DNA of 64,000 nt from Nemertoderma westbladi (Eukaryota > Xenacoelomorpha > Nemertodermatida > Nemertodermatidae). The position numbers and the translations under genes were made by a program. The notes beneath the pieces are model-generated. The model was given only the letters and a program-made list of their open reading frames with translations, did not search any database and had not been told where the DNA came from. This document shows positions 25,094 through 35,472 of the stretch, in pieces. Numbering within the stretch: the first letter of the stretch is position 1; every line of letters begins with the position of its first letter. The DNA lies in contig JAUCBJ010008856.1 in the NCBI GenBank assembly GCA_032718475.1, forward strand, positions 1-64,000, given 5' to 3'.

Positions 25094-26558
25094 TTATCTG
25101 AACCACAATCTGTACTGAATTTTTTTTCAAAGGTTAAAGCAACAGTTCCAGAGAACTCTAGTTTCCATGGGAATCCACGAAGCTAAGGAAAATCAACTAC
25201 TTTCGCTAAGAAAGATTTTCCTTAGCTGAGATGGTCTATTCATAGTGGGCTATTTTACTTGTATGGGGCAGATTTGGTTTTTTTTGACCCCCGGCAAATC
25301 TAGCCTTTAAAAGTACCCTGAAATTTTGCATGTATATACTACTCGGCGAGGCGCATCTTTTGGGCCGGGTCTCATATCCAGGAAAAATCTGGTTTCCATG
25401 GCAACGGACTTCAAAAAAAGTCTATGTATTTCAAGTCAATATTTATAACTCTATTTGTAGGAATACTGTAATAGATATAAACTTGGGGTTTCGCAACACA
25501 ACTATAAGGTCCATAGCAGATCCGATTGAGCCTAAATAGAAAATCCAGTTACCTTGGCAACCGGGCTAAACAGATGTTAAAATTTATAAAATGTTAATTT
25601 GTGGCCTAAGGGCAAGGTGTTATGACTTGGGACCAACCCCTACCCCCACTATATAACTTATTCTGCATCCGAATTACATTGTTCTATTTTTCAGTTACCA
25701 TGACAACCGCAGAAAACAGTTGTTTTTATACAAAAATTATTCATTTGGACATAGACTTCGCGATAAAATTTTACAAAACTGGGTATGTGTTATCTGGACC
25801 ACTAGTTGGAACTTTTAGTGAAACTTAAATTATTCCAGAAATTTAGTTACCATGGTAACTGTAATTTATTAAACTCTATATCATTCAAGTCTATATTGAT
25901 AACTCTATTTGTAGCAAAACTGTAATATATATAAACTTGGGGTTTTGCAACTCATCTATAAGATCCATATCCAAGCCGTTTGAGGTTAATTAGAAAATAC
26001 AGTTACCATAGCAACAAGTCTAAACAGATGTTAAAATTTATAAAATCATATTTGAAGCACAAGTTAATAGTATTATGACTTGGGACTAACCCCTACCCCC
26101 ACTATATGACTTATTCTGCATCCGAATTACATTGTTCTATTTTTCAGTTTCCATGACAACCACTGCAAACATATGCATTTTGATAGAAAATCAGTAATTT
26201 GGACATAAACTACAATATTTTCTGAAACTCAGTATATGTGTTATCTGAACCACAATCTGTACTGAATTTTTTTTCAAAGGTTAAAGCAACAGTTCCAGAG
26301 AACTCTAGTTTCCATGGGAATAGAAGTTAATTATTGACAATTGCTACTAAACGAGGCTAAGCAACGAACCAAAGTGTGGCCGTTTGTTTAATTTTCCTTA
26401 GCTTCGTGGTTGCATTTCCTTTAGGAAATGCCTTTCTCGTAGAAGTTAATTATTGACAATTGCTACTAAACGAGGCTAAGCAACGAACCAAAGTGTGGCC
26501 GTTTGTTTAATTTTCCTTAGCTTCGTGGTTGCATTTCCTTTAGGAAATGCCTTTCTCG
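25094..26558 (+). mobile_element. 3' fragment of a Helitron-like unit, interrupted
   Basis: The pieces 25094-25173 and 26440-26558 join at GGGAA|TAGAAG and end in CTCG. The matching 5' part of this unit was not found. Because the inserted unit's own tail precedes the host tail, 26321-26439 and 26440-26558 look like a tandem repeat but are products of nesting. Confidence 0.7.
25174..26439 (+). mobile_element. Helitron-like unit (1,266 bp, complete)
   Basis: It runs from TCCACGAAGC to CTCG (26436-26439), nested in the preceding fragment at an A^T site. Confidence 0.85.
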
Positions 26559-26582
26559 TAATGTGATTTCAACAACATTTTT

Positions 26583-27714
26583 TCCACGAAGCTAAGGAAA
26601 ATCAACTACTTTCGCTAAGAAAGATTTTCCTTAGCTGAGATGGTCTATTCATAGTGGGCTATTTTACTTGTATGAGGCAGATTTAGTGTTTTTTGATTCC
26701 AGAAAAAACTAGCCTTTAAAAGTACCCTGAAATTTTGCATGTATATAATACTCGTCGAGGCGCATCGTGTGGGATGGAACTCATATCCAGGAAAAATCTG
26801 GTTTCCATGGCAACGGACTTAGAAAAAAGTATATGTATTTCAAGTCAATATTTATAACTCTATTTGCAGGAAAACTATAATAGATATAAACTTGGGGTTT
26901 CTCAATTCAACTATAAGGTCCATAGCAGAGCCGATTGAGGTTAAATAGAAAATCCAGTTACCTTGGCAACCGGGCTAAACAGATGTTAAAAATTTTAAAA
27001 TGTTGATTTGAAGCCAAAGGTTAAGGTGTGATGACTTGGGACCAATCCCTACCCCCACTATATAACTTATTCTGCTTCCGAATTTGATTGTTCTATTTTG
27101 CAGTTACCATGACAACCGCTAAAAAAGGATGTTTTTATACAAAAATTACTCATTTGGACATAGACTTCGCGATAAAATTTTACGAAACTGGGTATGTGTT
27201 ATCTGGACCACTAATTGGAACTTTTAGTGAAACTCAAAACATTCCAGAAATATCTAGTTACCATGGTAACTGGAGTTCATTACAGATTATATCATTCACG
27301 TCTATATTCATAACTTATAGAATAACCGCAATAGATATTTAGTTGGGGTTTCTCAACTCAATGATAAGTACAATAGTCGAGCTGATGGAGGTTAATTAGA
27401 AAATCCAGTTACCAGGGCAACCATGCTAAACAGATGTTCAAATTTATAAAATGGTTATTTGAAGCATAACTTTAAGGAATTACGACTTGGGACCAATCCC
27501 TACCCCCACTATATCACTAATTATGCATCCAATTTAAATTGTTCCATTTTTAAGTTTCCATGACAGCCACTACAAACAAACGTTTTAACAATTAAATCCT
27601 TAGTTTTGCACATTAACTACTCAATGAAACTGAATTGAAGTATGTGCCACCTGGAACCACAAACCGGATCTTAATATAAACCTCAGCAGTTCTAGAAAAC
27701 TCCGTTTGCCATGG
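26583..27714 (+). mobile_element. Helitron-like unit, 5' part only
   Basis: It has a normal 5' terminus and core of the diverged subtype, broken at GCCATGG, the same position where unit c is broken at 5689. No matching 3' tail follows in the window. The 24 bp before it (26559-26582) are unassigned. Confidence 0.7.
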
Positions 27715-28869
27715 TCCACGAAGCTAAGGAAAATCAACTACTTTCGCTAAGAAAGATTTTCCTTAGCTGAGATGGTCTATTCATAGTGGGCTATTTTACT
27801 TGTATGGAGCAGATTTGGTTTTTAAGAACCCCCGGCAAATCTAGCCTTTAAAAGTACCCTGAAATTTTGCATGTATATACTAGTCGTCGAGGCGCATCTT
27901 TTGGGCTGGGTCTCATATCCAGGAAAAATCTGGTTTCCATGGCAACGGACTTAGAAAAAAGTCTATGTATTTCAAGTCAATATTTATAACTCTATTTGTA
28001 GGAAAACTATAATAGATATAAACTTGGGGTTTCGCAACACAACTATAAGGTCCATAGCAGATCCGATTGAGGCTAAATAGAAAATCCAGTTACCTTGGCA
28101 ACCGGGATAAACAGATGTTAAAATTTATAAAATGTTAATTTGAGGCCTAAGGGCAAGGTGTTATGACTTGGGACCAACCCTTACCCCCACTATATAACTT
28201 ATTCTGCATCCGAATTACATTGTTCTATTTTTCAGTTACCATGACAACCGTTAAATACAGATGTTTTAATACAAAAATAACTCATTGGGACATAGACTTC
28301 GCAATAAAAGTTTACGAAACTTGTTATGTGTTATCTGGACCACTAGTTGTAACTTTTAGTGAAACTTAAATCATTCCAGAAATTTAGTTACCATGGTAAC
28401 TGTAGCTTATTAAACTCTATATCATTCAAGTCTATATTGATAACTCTATTTCTAGCAAAACTGTAATATATATAAACTTGGGGTTTTGTAACTCATCTAT
28501 AAGATCCATATCCAAGCCGTTTGAGGTTAATTAGAAAATCCAGTTACCATAGCAACAAGTCTAAACAGATGTTAAAATTTATAAAATGATAATTTGAAGC
28601 ACAAGTTAATAGTATTATGACTTGGGACTAACCCCTACCCCCACTATATGACTTATTCTGCATCCGAATTACATTGTTCTATTTTTCAGTTTCCATGACA
28701 ACCACTGCAAACAGATGCATTTTGATAGAAAATCGGTAATTTGGACATAAACTACAATATTTTCTGAAACTCAGTATATGTGTTATCTGAACCACAATCT
28801 GCACTGAATTTTTTTTCAAAGGTTAAAGCAACAGTTCCAGAGAACTCTAGTTTCCATGGGAATAGAAGT
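27715..28869 (+). mobile_element. Helitron-like unit, 5' part only
   Basis: It begins in the GCCATGG site of the previous unit and is broken after GGGAATAGAAGT by the next unit. A resumed 3' tail is not present after 56610, where one would expect it, so it was lost or rearranged. Confidence 0.7.
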
Positions 28870-28912
28870 TCCATGAAGCTAAGGAAAATCAACTACTTTA
28901 GCTAAGAAAGAT

Positions 28913-30069
28913 TGTTCGCGCTTTTAGACCTTAGGCAGTTTAACCCGCCTAATTTAGGTGTCTTTTAGTTTGTAAATCGACTTTAGCCTACGACGAGTAT
29001 TTGATACACTACATTAGCCGAAGCCAGCCTATGCGCGATCATTCACCTGCTGGATATACCCGGGAGACTGGATTCGGGGGCTCTGACCTTATTGCGGTGT
29101 AGGCCTACTGTATTATTCGATTGATCGTTAATATATAATCTCTGACAATATTATTCACTTTCGGGAAATATTAACAGTTCCTTTAGCACGTGGCGCTCTA
29201 AATATATAAACAGAGCTATGACTTACACTAAACACAACGGGATGGCTTATGATTCACGTATAAGGCGCATTCTTTAGGAGATGCTTTGTTATCTGTCCCA
29301 ATCATGCACACTACCGGTAGCGCACAATACTGCACACTGATCAGCCGACCTTTACTAATTTTAGTCACATATAAAGAGAATAGTAATTGACCCATGTAGT
29401 GCCTATGAAATAGCATTAGATTCACTCCAAAACCAATATCATATAAGTATATATGCTATATGTAACCGGTCTCTTACCTTCAGTATATCAAGAAGATGGG
29501 GTTTTATAATTATTTATCGATATTATCCAAATATAACGATATTCCATCAACAGATACAATTAATAACCGACAGTAAATAGCAGTAAAATAATGCGGTGTG
29601 TATATAATGCAGTTGACAGGCAGGATAACAGTTATATGTTCCGGTAATCAAAGCCGTTCTAATGTTTTGGCTAAAGTCTGAAACAGAATAATTCCATAGC
29701 CGATGTTCATGGCATCAGGAAAACCAACACACTGAAACCTGTGGGCTGTTGTAGGCAGCTTTCAACACAAAGAGAAATAGCTCTCATTGGCAGAACTCCA
29801 GATTCTATAGGTTCCACGAATGTCTAAATGCCAAACCTCCGTAGCCTTTGCAGCCCATAGCCAACACAAGGCTAAATCGCTCTGATTGGTCGATCATTGT
29901 TCTGATTGGTTAATCGAACAGAACAAAGAGGCCATACGTACAGCAAATCGGCCAATCAGCCAGCAGAATGCATCACTCGAGCAAGGCAGTTTTAGAGTAT
30001 ATGAGCGCATTGAGGGAAAACTGGATTGCGGAGAAAAAGGGCCAGTTACATCCCGCAAAAGCTTTTACA
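28913..30069 (-). repeat. E1 3' LTR (1,157 bp)
   Basis: In the sense direction it begins TGTAAAAGCT and ends GCGCGAACA, giving the canonical TG...CA. It is directly preceded by CTGGGAGCGG, which acts as a weak polypurine tract. It matches the split LTR at 40620-41201 plus 53048-53628 over its whole length, and the E2 LTRs more distantly. CCAATCAG motifs occur in the region 29880-29960 on both strands. Confidence 0.9.
29228..29416 (-). CDS. LTR-internal small ORF (E1 3' LTR), 62 codons
   Basis: Unknown small protein read in the sense direction of the retroelement. It starts MLFHRHY, has a hydrophobic N-terminal half that could act as a signal or membrane segment, and ends with Cys-containing motifs PKEC and NHKPSRCV. 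The E2 LTRs carry the same frame with the same stop and a 15-nt in-frame size difference. Substitutions between the two forms are mostly non-synonymous, so selection on the protein is not evident. It could be real or a conserved by-product of LTR sequence. Confidence 0.35.
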   Translation of the reverse strand: MLFHRHYMGQLLFSLYVTKISKGRLISVQYCALPVVCMIGTDNKASPKECALYVNHKPSRCV

Positions 30070-30147
30070 CCGCTCCCAGAAAATGGGATTTAATTCTATA
30101 AAATATAAAAAATCACAGTTTCTAAAATATAAAAATACTCTAAACAG

Positions 30148-31656
30148 TTAGTCTTTCTTGCGCGTACGGCGTTTACACAGTTTTTTGAGGCTAGCGAGAG
30201 TCCTTTTCTCTTTGGGTCGAGCCACTTTACTAGGAGGGCTATAACTCCTGGGCGAAGGGTGCAATACAATTGCATCAGAAGGTTAGGGTTACGGTCGGTG
30301 TCTCATCCATTTCGATATGCTTCTCCTCGAGCTGATTTTCCTCCGCTTGTTGTTGGATGTGTCCGTCCAAAAATTCTCGCGGAGAATAGGGTCGTCCAAG
30401 TTCGATAACTTCTTAGAGATTCTGGATTTCCCGATCGAACTGAGATAAAGTTACTTCTGCTAGTGCAATTTACGTTTATCTGAACAAGCGTAGGTTCCTT
30501 TTCTGATCTTTTGTAGAATAGCGTCTAACGTGCTTGGCACAATGCTCTCCTCCACTCTGGTGACAGGTTGTATCGGTGTTAAACCGGGACGATGGCAAGG
30601 GTCAAACGGCGACATTAAATGTCCGCATCCCAATCCGGCTAGGTAGGATGGGCTAATATCTAGGAAGACCACAACCGGGGTGCCACCGACTAACTGTTCA
30701 GGTAACACTAGATCTTTGAACAGTGAGTACAGCTCGGGAGGATCCGTCATACTAATAGGATCAAGAGTCTGAGGTCTCACTAGGGAATGAGGAGGTCTGA
30801 TCGAGTATTCCGGAACTCTGATCATTGGTTTATTTAAGGATCGTCTGAGTCGAACGAGCGTAGGTGATACGTCAAACAAATTTCGCTCGAAACTCCCGTA
30901 AGTATAGCGAGTAAAACCGTGTTTAGTGCAACGTCTCCCCGGATGTTTAGGTCTTTCCGTTTGTTGGTTAGGTCTAGGGCACCCATCCCAATAATACCAA
31001 AGACGCACGTCTTGTAGGGGAAACGCGAGTGATCTCTCTCCAGTTCACAACACTCCCCCATCTGCTCGAAGCCATCCGGTACAACAGGTAGCGGTCGATC
31101 GGCAGTAAGATACATCATAGTGGAACAGAGCCGCTTGAGTGCGTGACCATGCGGTCATGATGTATACCTTGAGGATATCGAGTTTCTAGATTCTGTTGAC
31201 TGGTAATATTGAGATATGTTTCTCTCAAGAATTCCAGATATTTGTTGAAGTCGCTGCGTTTATCCGGCTCTTCAACATCTTCACTTTCGAGTCTGTTTCG
31301 AATAGAATTCTCGTGTTCGAGTCTCAGTTTATCGTTCCGCTTCCGCTGGGTATGATATTTAAATAAAACCATTTCCCTTTCGGTATCTATATCGTCCGTA
31401 TCGTGTAGGTCGATAGGATGACCAGTAGTTAAGAAGTCCATATACGTACCATTACGATGCGTATAGCGAGCGGTGAATTTTCTATAGTCCAACTCACGCG
31501 TGAGCTGCTCTTGGGACATTGGCGGTTCGATATAACGACCATCGTCCTCCGCAGCAGTTGGACCAGCATCGCCGCGTATTAAGCTATCAACAAACGCCTG
31601 CAACGGTAGAGTATATCTCCCCTGACACCAAGATCATCTTCTATCAACTCAGTCAT
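30148..31656 (-). pseudogene. E1 ORF2, unknown Cys/His-containing protein (frameshifted)
   Basis: This second gene lies between gag-pro and the 3' LTR, where env would be in other elements. The start (MTELIEDD) is shared with E2 but a one-base loss shifts the frame near residue 13. The main N-terminal frame is then open at 31603-31115 and has the conserved block RYIEPPMSQEQLTRELDYRK. Later parts are in other frames (31118-30834 and 31008-30460). A conserved basic C-terminus (PSPRSYSPP, KVARPKEK) ends with TAA at 30148-30150. No signal peptide, membrane span or known catalytic motif was recognised. The middle part does not clearly align with the E2 copy. Function unknown. Confidence 0.5.
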
Positions 31657-33289
31657 ATCTGCTATATGAGTTTATTAATATTATAATGAGTTTATATTTA
31701 GGCTAGCGGGTGTCGCTGCCTACCCCTCTCTGCCCCCGGACAGTGCAAGATCCTCAGCACTGGTGTACTTTCGCCGATGTGCCTATCGCCAACGTCGTAG
31801 CTGCACAACGACCACAACAACCAGCACGAGTCACTCCACCGTCCGTCCCAAAGGCTTAGATATACTTCAGGTTATCACTGCAGAGTTAGGGCTACTTTCA
31901 CAATTGCGACTCGCTACTGTAAACACACTTTAGTAGTAACATTCACCTATAAACGCACAAATTCCACACAACTGTCACAAACCGCACATATTCGGGCCAT
32001 TTGTCCTTTAGTCAGTGCCTTCCAGAATGCCACGTTATTATTGGGTATCCTGGGATACTAGCAATGTGCTATTTTATTCCTTATGCTATTCAATGGGGCA
32101 AGCCTTTATTGTTCTTTTAACTCACTTCTAATTCTAGCGTGGTTGTTGCCATGGTGACATTATGGAAAGCTAGCGGTAGAATTGGGGTAATTCTCATGCA
32201 TACAGATCTGGGATGCTATTTAATAGTAATTCTTTAATTGTCAATATTCCTCTTTATACATGATTTTATGAATTTTGTCGGCTATTGACTATATTGGAGA
32301 TTCTCGCACACTAATATACTTAATAGGGTGAATCTCCGCTCCCATGATCTATTAATTAATGGAATTTTGGGAATGTTATAAATTGTATAAAATAACAATT
32401 TATCAAATTCATTAAAAGATATGAATTTAAATTTATTCCCGTAAATTTTATTATTTAATATTAAATAGACACAATTTTATTCCAGAACATGTCTGGGGAC
32501 TGGGATCCTTGATTCTAGGAAATTTGTCCTTTTAAGAGTATCGGTAAGTGCTACGATATCTTAATTGACTAGAATTTTAAAGGATCTGAAATTTGACAGA
32601 TTTTGTAAATATTAATAATTAATATTTACGATGGGCACCAGTTTATTCCAGAACTTGTCTGGGGACGTTAACCACTGATTCTAGAATTTGCCTTTCAAGT
32701 ATATCGGTGGGTGCCGCGATATCTTAATCGACTAGAATTGCAGATGGTCAAAGGGTTTAACAGATTTATTTTGCGTTATACGCTACTGTTAAAGGGACAT
32801 CACGCTACTATATGTATTATTTAATATACGGTATGAGAGCAATATCACACGAAGCAATGTCAGTGAGAAGAGGCAAGTCGTTTCCAAGGTCTACCCAGAG
32901 CTTGGTTTAGCCGAGACACGAGGATCTGAACTTTGCATTCCTAATACTCTGCTTACCAATAATACTTGAATATAGTAGGAGCTTTATTGTACTTTAATAA
33001 GTACGGATATTTCATCTTACTGTAGTCACGTATTTATAATGTAATACGGACAGTAAGGAAAGAGAAAAAGAATTATTTCTCGCCGTCGCACTAAATATAA
33101 TATACAGGTAATTAAGTAATAAACGCTAATATATATTGAACTAATCTACTAAATAATCGCTAAAATAACATTCTACTAAATAAAATTAAAGAAAACGATT
33201 ATAATAAAATTACATAATAATACATACATAATATAAAATAATAAAAATAAATATAAAATAATATAGTCACACATCCACTCCGTATGTTG
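31657..33289. other. E1 spacer between gag-pro and ORF2
   Basis: AT-rich non-coding sequence shared with 48821-50445 of E2. It contains two related segments near 32460-32570 and 32640-32740, each with TATTCCAGAACATGTCTGG-like hairpins (CCAGA stem) and a CGATATCTTAAT motif. A very AT-rich run at 33100-33270 adjoins the end of gag-pro. No gene was seen. Confidence 0.6.
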
Positions 33290-33918
33290 TTACGTTATGG
33301 AGTCCCTAGATATTTGTTGGATTAGGGAGGTGGTCGTGGGAAGAGTATCTTGCCTTCCATAGTTTCCGGACAGTTTTCGGTCTCTTTCCAGTAAACATAA
33401 ACGACCAGCTGGGCGATTGAGTGGTTGTGTTACTTTCTCCGCTCCCTTGGCCTGTCTAATCTTCGCCGGGGTAAGATGAGGAGGCCATTCATCTTCTTTA
33501 CTTAGGAAATCGGGTCCACCTAACCGGTCTGGAGTATCTGTCAGTTCTTGAGGAGTTGCTCCTCTGGAAGCGATGTCGGCTAGATTAATCGTCTCGGGGC
33601 AATGTCTCCATTGATCTACATTGGAGTTAATATCGTCATTATCTGAGGAGTATGGTGTTCCCTCAGTTGGGTCGTCTACCTCACTGCTCTCCACTTCCCA
33701 TTCACTTAATTGATATACCTGTTCTTTTGGTAATCTTTCCATTAGAGTTCTACGTGAAGGGCCAGTAAAGTACCAACCTACTCTAGTTCTTCCCGCATAG
33801 ACTTGTAATGGTTGCGGTTGAGCAGGCCGTTTCTCCAATGTCTCAAGCGCTTCATGCGCATTTTGGCCGATGAGTATTTGCACTCCAGGGTAATCTGTGT
33901 TGAATCTAGGTATATTAA

Positions 33919-35472
33919 CCCTATTAGTACCGGGCTATAAAATGTTGTACAAATACCGGGAGGGGGTCATATTGACCCCCCCCTCTAAAATCTACAAATA
34001 TTTACGAAAACGTCTGATTTTATGTTTGTACGTAGGTATCACTTGTCTGGATCCGACCGAAAAAAAAAATTTTCGAAAAAATGTACTGGGGTGGTTATAT
34101 TGCAGCACCAAAATTACAAGTAGTGCACAATTTTCACAAAATTTGAAAGTTACATTTTCGGCTAATTATTTTTCAATACAGGTTTTTTGGGGTGCAAAAT
34201 ACATTGGAAAATATTTAAAAATGATATGATTACTATAAATGGCTGTTTAGTCCTCTCTGCGTAGGAAAAAAATGAAAAAAACAAGTAACCAGCACTTTTC
34301 AGTTAGAACACAAAATTTTTAATTCACTTATACGATGCTATAAATTCACATTTTCAGGTTTTCGAGGGCGCTGATTCTAATGGAATACATTTCTAATATG
34401 CCAGATCATTGCTACTTGTATTTTTCGGCGTAATTTAGCAAATTTTGGTGCTAGCACCAAATTTCGTACCCATCACCAAAAAGTACAAGTTTGCGATGTC
34501 CAGTGCTGTTTTTATTGATTCCATCGGATTCAGGACCCTCATAAACCCGTATAAGGCAAGAAACAAGGTGATACTATCTAATTATCAATTTGCATATTTT
34601 CCAAAATTTGGTGCTGGCACAACAATTTTCACCCACCGGCGAAAAATACAAGTTTGAGAACTCTTATGAAATTTTTACTGATTCCATTGAATTCAGAACC
34701 ATCACAAACCCGTATAACGCAAGAAACAAGGTGACACAATCAATTGATATATTTGATGGTTTTCAAAATTTGGTGCTAGCACCACATTTTGCACCCACAT
34801 CCGAAAAATACAAGTTTGAGATGTCTAGTTCGATAATTATATTTTCCATCGAATTCAGAACAGCCATAAACCTCTAAAACGCAAGAAATAAATTGTCAAA
34901 AGCAATTTTATATATTGAATGGATTTTCAAAATTTCGTGCTAGCACCAAAATTAGCACACAGCACCGAAAAATACAAGTTTGATACGCTTGGTTCAACTC
35001 GTATATATTTCATCGAATCCAGAACCTCAAAAAACCCCAATTGCGTAAAAAACAAGTTTCAAACAATCAATTTACAAAATTGACTTATTTCAAAATTTGG
35101 TGCTGGCACCAAAATTTGGCACCCATCGAAAAAATCAAGTTTGAAATTTCTAAATCAATTTATATGAATTCCATCCAATTTCTAAGACCAAAAAACCGGT
35201 GTAAATCAAAAATAGAGATGTTACAATTCATATTTAATGAAATGAAATTTTCAAAAAACGTCTCAAAAAAAGTGCCAAAAGTAGGGTTTAAAAATGGTGC
35301 TATAACTCGAAAAGTACAGAATATTTTTGAAAACGGTTTTCACTACCATGAAGACAATCGATTTTTAGGAAAAGTCATAAAATTTCAGATTCCCAACTGC
35401 GTATGTTTCAGAATTATAATAAAAAAACCACGGGGGGGGTCATATTGACCCCCCCCCCCGGGTTTAATAGGG
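33919..35472. mobile_element. piggyBac-like non-autonomous element, copy 2 (complete, 1,554 bp)
   Basis: Terminal inverted repeats are CCCTATTAGTACCGGG at the left and, read inverted, CCCTATTAAACCCGGG at the right. TTAA flanks both sides (33915-33918 and 35473-35476). E2, lacking the insertion, has a single TTAA at the matching place (near 48189), giving a clean before/after comparison. Subterminal G/C palindromes sit inside both ends. There is no transposase frame; the interior has ~160-bp tandem units. It inserted after E1 and destroyed the protease region. Confidence 0.9.
34440..35120. repeat. Five ~160-bp tandem units with palindromic cores (copy 2)
   Basis: TTTGGTGCTAGCACCAAA variants occur near 34443, 34611, 34766, 34933 and 35094, spaced 155-168 bp. 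The sequence between them is conserved (ACAAGTTTGAGA, ATTCAGAACC, GCAAGAAACAAGG). Confidence 0.8.

Noticed and set aside
26321-26558. Apparent 119-bp tandem duplication at a Helitron-like 3' end
   Set aside because: Explained by a nested insertion leaving the inserted unit's tail next to the host unit's tail.
29886-30101. 71-codon frame on the + strand in E1 LTRs (also near 53445)
   Set aside because: Antisense to the element, lost in the E2 LTR, no recognisable features.
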